NCBI GenBank assembly: GCA_017395505.1
Contig: JAFPUH010000001.1
Span: 1-64,000 of the forward strand
DNA: 64,000 nucleotides
Source: Kiritimatiellia bacterium
GTDB lineage: Bacteria > Verrucomicrobiota > Kiritimatiellia > RFP12 > UBA1067
Direction: 5' to 3'
Shown: positions 59,155 to 64,000 of the stretch, piece by piece
How positions within the stretch are numbered: position 1 is the stretch's first letter
Layout of the letters: every line of letters begins with the position of its first letter
The notes under the pieces: model-generated
What the model was told of the DNA's origin: nothing
The model's database searches: none
Seen by the model: only the letters and a program-made list of their open reading frames with translations
Position numbers and translations under genes: made by a program

Positions 59155-60825
59155 ATGACAAGCAACGACGAATATGTGCTTCAGCTGCTGACCGAGCGCG
59201 GGTTCCTGACCCCCGAGCAGATAGATGCGGCTTCGAAGTCGATGAAGGCCGAAAACGAGACTACGCTCGACGTGCTCGTTTCGGGCGGTACGATTGGCGA
59301 AGACGAGGTTCTGGGCACTGTGGCCGACCAGTTCGGCCTCAAGTACTGCCACGTCAACGCGGAGGCCATCAACCCCGAGATCGTCAAGGAGATCCCGGCC
59401 GAGATCGCCAAGAAATACGGCGTCGTGCCTGTCGTGGCTGACGAGTACGCCATAACCGTCGCGCTTTCCGATCCGATGGGCTACGACGCCATCGACTCGC
59501 TCAGATATGTCCTGCACGGGCGCGACGTCGAGGCCGTAGTCTCGCCGAAGAGCGAGGTGATGGCCGCGATGGCCAAGCTCTACGAGGGCGGCGAAGATGC
59601 CGCCGACGTCCAGACCCGCGACGAGTTCGCCGACCTCAACGCCGACGCCACCGGCGACGACGCCCCCGTCGTCAAGCTCGCCACGATGCTCATCGTCAAC
59701 GGCATCAAGATGAAGGCTTCAGATATACATCTCGAGCCGATGGAGAAGGAGTTCCGCGTACGCTACAGAATCGACGGCGCCCTCAGAAAGATGGATTCGC
59801 CCCCCAAGCGCCTTCAGGGCGCGATCATCTCGCGAATCAAGATCATGTCGAAGATGAAGATCTCCGAGAAGCGCATTCCGCAGGACGGGCGAATACAGAT
59901 CAACGTCAACGGCAAGGACCTCGACCTCCGTGTCTCGACGGTGCCCACGAACCACGGCGAATCGATCGTCATGCGTGTGCTCGACAAGTCGAACCTCGCG
60001 CTCGGCCTGCCGCAGCTCGGATTTCTCTCCGACGACCAGACGACCTTCGAGCGTCTCATAAAGCTGCCTGACGGCGTCGTGCTCGTCACCGGCCCCACGG
60101 GCTCCGGCAAGACCACTACCCTCTACGCCTGTCTCGGCCAGATCAACACTCCCGACAAGAAGCTCATCACCGTCGAAGACCCTGTCGAATACCAGATGAG
60201 CGGTATCAACCAGGTGCAGGTCAACAAGGATGTCGGCCTCGACTTCTCGGCGGCCCTGCGCTCGATTCTCCGCCAGGCGCCGAACATCGTCATGATCGGC
60301 GAGATCCGCGATGCCGAGACCGCCGACATCGCGATGGAGGCCGCCCTCACGGGCCACCTCGTGTTCTCGACCCTCCACACCAACGACGCTCCCTCGGCCG
60401 TTACGCGTCTTCTCGATATCGGCGTCAAGCCGTTCCTCGTCGCCTCGGCCCTCCGTGCCGCGATGGCCCAGCGTCTCGTCCGTGCGATCTGCGAGCAGTG
60501 CCGCGAGGCCTATACGCCGACCGACCGCGAGCTGAAGATGCTCGGGCAGTTCTCTTCGACCCTGCCCGACAAGATGTACCACGGCGCCGGATGCGACCGC
60601 TGCGGCAAGAGCGGCTACAAGGGGCGAAAGGGCATCTTCGAGATCTTCAAGGTCGACGACGCCATCCAGCGCCTCATCTTCGACCATGCCCCCGCGACGC
60701 TCCTCAGGCAGCGCGCCCGCGAGATGGGTATGCGCACCCTGCGTGAGGACGGTATGCTCAAGGTCGCCAACGGCATGACCTCGCTCTCCGAGATTCTGCG
60801 CGTTACGATGGGTGATGCCGACTGA
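59155..60825 (+). CDS. pilB: Type IV pilus/type II secretion assembly ATPase (first copy)
   Basis: A 556-residue GspE/PilB hexameric ATPase powering pilus or pseudopilus assembly. The N-terminal GspE domain covers about 10-130; Walker A GPTGSGKTT is near 315, the Asp box and Walker B IVMIGEIRDAET follow, and a C-terminal zinc site has CEQC and CDRCGKSGYKGRKG. It is followed by pilT and a second pilB, so which copy drives which machine is open. Confidence 0.93.
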   Translation: MTSNDEYVLQLLTERGFLTPEQIDAASKSMKAENETTLDVLVSGGTIGEDEVLGTVADQFGLKYCHVNAEAINPEIVKEIPAEIAKKYGVVPVVADEYAITVALSDPMGYDAIDSLRYVLHGRDVEAVVSPKSEVMAAMAKLYEGGEDAADVQTRDEFADLNADATGDDAPVVKLATMLIVNGIKMKASDIHLEPMEKEFRVRYRIDGALRKMDSPPKRLQGAIISRIKIMSKMKISEKRIPQDGRIQINVNGKDLDLRVSTVPTNHGESIVMRVLDKSNLALGLPQLGFLSDDQTTFERLIKLPDGVVLVTGPTGSGKTTTLYACLGQINTPDKKLITVEDPVEYQMSGINQVQVNKDVGLDFSAALRSILRQAPNIVMIGEIRDAETADIAMEAALTGHLVFSTLHTNDAPSAVTRLLDIGVKPFLVASALRAAMAQRLVRAICEQCREAYTPTDRELKMLGQFSSTLPDKMYHGAGCDRCGKSGYKGRKGIFEIFKVDDAIQRLIFDHAPATLLRQRAREMGMRTLREDGMLKVANGMTSLSEILRVTMGDAD

Positions 60826-60855
60826 GGCACGACAACTTAAAAGAGGAGTACGACA

Positions 60856-61986
60856 ATGGATATTTCGATGAAAGACCTGCTCGCCGCGATGATCGACGAA
60901 GGCGGCAGCGACCTCCACATCCGCGCCTACATGCCGCCGGAGCTTCGCGTGCACGGCGAGCTTCTGCCGCTTGCCGACGAAGACCTCACAGAAGAGGACA
61001 GCTACAACCTCTGCCGCGAGATTTCGACCGACGAGCACATGGCCGAGGTCGAGAAGAACGGCGGCGCCGACTACGCCATCGCCTTCCGCGACCTCTGCAC
61101 TCCCGAGGAGCAGGAGGCCGAAGACGAGAAGCGCCTCGCCACGCGTTTCCGTGTCTCTGTCTTCAAGGAGCGCAAGCGCTACGGCATGGTCCTCCGCCAG
61201 ATTCCGGCGACCCTGCTTACGATGGAGCAGCTCGGCCTGCCGCCCGTCGTCAAGGAACTCCTCTTCAAGCCGCGCGGCCTCATTCTCGTCACCGGCCCCA
61301 CGGGCTCGGGCAAGTCCACGACCCTCGCCTCGATGCTGAATGTCATCAACCACGAGCGCAGCGTGCACATAATCACGATCGAAGATCCTATCGAATTCTA
61401 CCACAAGTCTGCCAAGTCGCTCATAACCCAGCGCGAGGTCGGCGACGACGTGCCGAGCTTTGCCGAGGCCATCCGCCGCGCCCTCCGCCAGGACCCCGAC
61501 GTCATACTCGTCGGCGAAATGCGCGACATCGAGACGATCGGCGCCGCCGTGACGGCCGCCGAAACCGGCCACCTCGTCTTCGGTACCCTCCACACGACCG
61601 GCGCCGCAGAAACCGTCGACCGCATAATCGATGCCTTCCCGACCAACCAGCAGGCACAGGTCAGAACCCAGCTCGCCGCGGGACTCCAGGCCGTCATCTC
61701 CCAGATACTCCTGCCGAAGCTCGACGCCAACGGCGAGGTTCACGGTCGCGTCGCCGCCTTCGAGATCATGACCTCCACCGACGCCATACGCTCGCGTATC
61801 CGCGACGGAAAGACGAACATGATCAAGAGCGACCTGCAGACCGGCGCGAAGTACGGCATGCAGACCCTCGACTCCCACCTTACCCAGCTCTACAAGTCCG
61901 GCCTGATCGCCTATGACGAACTCATCACCAAGTCGCAGGATCCCGACAGCGTCGTCCAGAAGCTTAAAGAGGAAATGGGGCGCTAA
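60856..61986 (+). CDS. pilT: Twitching motility retraction ATPase
   Basis: A 376-residue PilT-type ATPase that retracts pili. LHIRAYMPPELRVHGEL is the N-terminal PAS-like part, Walker A GPTGSGKST near 150, Walker B VILVGEMRDIET, and the PilT-specific AIRRALRQDPD and TLHTTGAAETVDRI motifs. An insert of acidic residues (about 85-100) lengthens it compared with usual 345-residue PilT. It lies between two pilB genes. Confidence 0.94.
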   Translation: MDISMKDLLAAMIDEGGSDLHIRAYMPPELRVHGELLPLADEDLTEEDSYNLCREISTDEHMAEVEKNGGADYAIAFRDLCTPEEQEAEDEKRLATRFRVSVFKERKRYGMVLRQIPATLLTMEQLGLPPVVKELLFKPRGLILVTGPTGSGKSTTLASMLNVINHERSVHIITIEDPIEFYHKSAKSLITQREVGDDVPSFAEAIRRALRQDPDVILVGEMRDIETIGAAVTAAETGHLVFGTLHTTGAAETVDRIIDAFPTNQQAQVRTQLAAGLQAVISQILLPKLDANGEVHGRVAAFEIMTSTDAIRSRIRDGKTNMIKSDLQTGAKYGMQTLDSHLTQLYKSGLIAYDELITKSQDPDSVVQKLKEEMGR

Positions 61987-61989
61987 ACG

Positions 61990-63681
61990 ATGCTAGACCC
62001 GATACTCCAGATTCTTGTCCAGAACGGATACCTCGACGAGGCCTCCGCCCAGGACGTGCAGGATGTCGCGAAGTCCGAGGGCAAGAGCGTCCGCCAGACC
62101 GTCCTCGACCAGGAGATCCTCTCCGAGGACGACCTGCTGGCGGCGATGGCCGCCTATCAGGATACCGAGGCCATCGACCTCGCCTCGATGACGATCGAGA
62201 CCGACGTGACCGAGGCCATCCCCGCCTCGACCGCCCGAATGTACAACGTCTTCCCCGTGGCCGCCGACGACGCGTCCGTGACCCTCGCGACGTTCGACCT
62301 CGTCGACCCCAGAATCTCCGACGAGATGCTCTTCACACTCTCGAAGGAGGTGCGCTTCGTCTTCGCCCGCGAGAAGGACGTGATGGACCGCATCTCCCAG
62401 TACTACGGGGACTCGAACGATTCCGTCGCCGACATGATCAAGTCGCTTGGCGAGGGCATGACGGACGATGAAGGGCTCGCCGGCGCCGACGCCAACGACA
62501 TCGCTTCGATGGAGAGTGCCGCCAACTCGTCCGCGATCATCCGCTTCGTCAACCTCATCCTCTACCAGGGCGTCGTCGACCGCGCGGCCGACATCCATAT
62601 CGAACCCTTCGAGAACGACTTCAAGATCCGCTACCGTGTCGATGGCGCCCTCTACGCCATGAAGGCGCCCGACGTGAAGATGGCCCCCGCCATCATCTCG
62701 CGCATCAAGATCCTTGCGAACCTCAACATCTCCGAGCGCCGCGTGCCGCAGGACGGCCGTATCGCCCTGACCGTCGCCGGCAAGCCTGTCGACCTTCGTG
62801 TCAGCTGCCTCCCGACCGCCCACGGCGAGTCCGTCGTCATGCGTATTCTCGACCAGTCTGCGACCTCTCTCGACCTCGAGAACGTCGGCCTGCCCGAAGA
62901 CGTCTATGAGCAGGTCACGATGGATGTCGAGAAGCCTAACGGAATCTTCATCGTTACCGGTCCTACCGGCTCCGGCAAGACAACCACCCTCTACTCGATC
63001 CTGCGGCGCATCAACCAGATCGACACCAAACTCCTCACCGCCGAGGAACCTGTCGAATACAATGTGGACGGAATCGTCCAGGTGCCGATCGACCCGAAGG
63101 CCGGCAATACGTTCGCCAAGGTGCTGCGCGCCTTCCTGCGTCAAGACCCCGACGTGATGATGATCGGCGAGATCCGTGACCTCGAGACGGCCGAGATCGC
63201 CATCCAGGCCGCCCTTACAGGCCACTTCGTCTTCTCGACCCTCCATACGAACGACGCCGCCGGCGCCGTTACCCGCTTCGTCGACATGAACGTCGCGCCC
63301 TACCTGCTGTCGTCCACCCTCGAGGGTGTGCTGGGCCAGCGTCTCGTCAGAACCTGCTGCAAGGAGTGCAAGACCCCCTACGAGCCCGACGACGAGACCC
63401 TCGAGCGTATCGAGATGACCCGCGACCAGATCGGCGGCCGCCCGTTCTACTTCGGCAAGGGCTGCAAGGTCTGCAACGGTACGGGCTACAAGGGACGCAA
63501 GGCCGTCGTCGAATACCTGCGCGTCTCCAACCCCCTGCGCGAGCTTATCAACAACCGCGCCCCGACTCTCATCCTCCGCGAGAAGGCTCGCGAGCTCGGA
63601 ATGCGCACGATGCGCGAGCATGGCATACAGGCCATCCTCGACGGCTACACAACCGTCGACGAGGTGCTGCGCTACACTTGA
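61990..63681 (+). CDS. pilB: Type IV pilus/type II secretion assembly ATPase (second copy)
   Basis: A 563-residue GspE/PilB paralogue. Two N-terminal GspE-like blocks to about 160 are more divergent than in the first copy; Walker A GPTGSGKTT near 325, VMMIGEIRDLET, and zinc cysteines CCKEC and CKVCNGTGYKGRK near 455-500. It starts three bases after pilT. The presence of two motors suggests a pilus and a secretion system, or a switch between them. Confidence 0.92.
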   Translation: MLDPILQILVQNGYLDEASAQDVQDVAKSEGKSVRQTVLDQEILSEDDLLAAMAAYQDTEAIDLASMTIETDVTEAIPASTARMYNVFPVAADDASVTLATFDLVDPRISDEMLFTLSKEVRFVFAREKDVMDRISQYYGDSNDSVADMIKSLGEGMTDDEGLAGADANDIASMESAANSSAIIRFVNLILYQGVVDRAADIHIEPFENDFKIRYRVDGALYAMKAPDVKMAPAIISRIKILANLNISERRVPQDGRIALTVAGKPVDLRVSCLPTAHGESVVMRILDQSATSLDLENVGLPEDVYEQVTMDVEKPNGIFIVTGPTGSGKTTTLYSILRRINQIDTKLLTAEEPVEYNVDGIVQVPIDPKAGNTFAKVLRAFLRQDPDVMMIGEIRDLETAEIAIQAALTGHFVFSTLHTNDAAGAVTRFVDMNVAPYLLSSTLEGVLGQRLVRTCCKECKTPYEPDDETLERIEMTRDQIGGRPFYFGKGCKVCNGTGYKGRKAVVEYLRVSNPLRELINNRAPTLILREKARELGMRTMREHGIQAILDGYTTVDEVLRYT

Positions 63682-63700
63682 TTTTATGAGGTAAATGGAA

Positions 63701-64000
63701 ATGCCAAGAAACGATATCGACTGGACAAATCTGGGCTTCGGCTTTTCGGATGTCAACTGCCACATCCGCTATACGTGGAAGGACGGCAGGTGGGGCGAGC
63801 CCGAGTTTCTGAAGGATCCCTACATAACGATGCATATCGGCGCCTCCTGCCTTCACTACGGCCAGGAGTGCTTCGAGGGTATGAAGGCCTTCCGCCAGAA
63901 GAGCGGCAAGATCGTGATCTTCCGTCCCGAAGAGAACGCGAAGCGTATGTACCGCACCGCCGTCCGCTGCGTGATGCCGCCCGTCCCCGAGGAGATGTTC
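63701..64000 (+). CDS. ilvE: Branched-chain amino acid aminotransferase, 5' part, cut by window edge
   Basis: The first 100 residues of a fold-type IV PLP aminotransferase that makes leucine, isoleucine and valine from keto acids. It opens MPRNDIDWTNLGFGF, with HYGQECFEGMKAFR near 60-73 and RPEENAKRMYRTAVR near 80-95, as in the IlvE group of gut bacteria. The start at 63701 is favoured by GAGGTAAATGGAA; an ATG two codons earlier is too near the ribosome site. The catalytic lysine lies beyond the edge. Confidence 0.93.
   Translation, partial: MPRNDIDWTNLGFGFSDVNCHIRYTWKDGRWGEPEFLKDPYITMHIGASCLHYGQECFEGMKAFRQKSGKIVIFRPEENAKRMYRTAVRCVMPPVPEEMF

Overview
The window looks like a bacterial chromosome segment from a Gram-negative, gut- or anaerobe-associated member of the Verrucomicrobiota/Kiritimatiellota type. 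This placement is an inference. The pointers are a GC-rich core, an MsbA/LpxL-type lipid A layer, glutamine synthetase type III beside an NADP-type glutamate dehydrogenase, a carboxyspermidine-type polyamine route, and PilB/PilT motor genes. A striking promoter style recurs: an extended -10 box (TGGTATAAT) sits only 6-8 bases before the start codon, implying leaderless mRNAs. I see no tRNA, rRNA or CRISPR array.

1-30 kb is core metabolism. gdhA enters from the left edge on the minus strand, followed by an M48 lipoprotein protease, a small Cys-rich protein and nspC. A minus-strand run encodes a Crp-like regulator, a coiled-coil protein, a small lipoprotein, a pseudouridine synthase and a SNF2 helicase. 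Then come fabD-fabG-acpP, a PulC-like secreted protein, and an efp-speA-speE-speB-carboxynorspermidine synthase run. With nspC 10 kb away this gives arginine -> agmatine -> putrescine -> carboxyspermidine -> spermidine, with a parallel SpeE. A SWIM zinc-finger gene, an odd orphan MalG-type permease, an SDR, purE and an HD hydrolase follow. A tightly overlapping envelope operon (three glycosyltransferases, msbA, an LpxL-like acyltransferase) ends this part.

28-50 kb is a surface-polysaccharide island with lower and uneven GC. It holds GT2 and GT8 glycosyltransferases, hexapeptide acetyltransferases, a polysaccharide deacetylase, two DUF1796 paralogues, and the three parts of a dTDP-3-amino-3,6-dideoxyhexose pathway (ketoisomerase, acetyltransferase, aminotransferase) scattered over 11 kb. 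The island is peppered with accessory modules: a YefM/RelE-type toxin-antitoxin pair whose toxin appears to start with CTG, an HU-like gene facing six copies of a TGTCA-TGACA operator, a tyrosine recombinase between 18-bp inverted repeats, and three different P-loop ATPases (two with DUF4143/DUF234-like C-termini). Each ATPase has its own repeat or dyad array at its promoter. Two of the three adjoin decapitated sugar genes (a GT8 and an rmlC remnant), so they look like insertions.

50-64 kb returns to GC-rich housekeeping. It runs ispF-cstA-glnN-folE, a HAD-like protein, an rRNA pseudouridine synthase, a DUF167 protein, a Sua5/YrdC protein, queD-queC and rsmD, nearly all overlapping by ATGA. 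Then a PilB-PilT-PilB motor set has its own promoter, and ilvE runs off the right edge.
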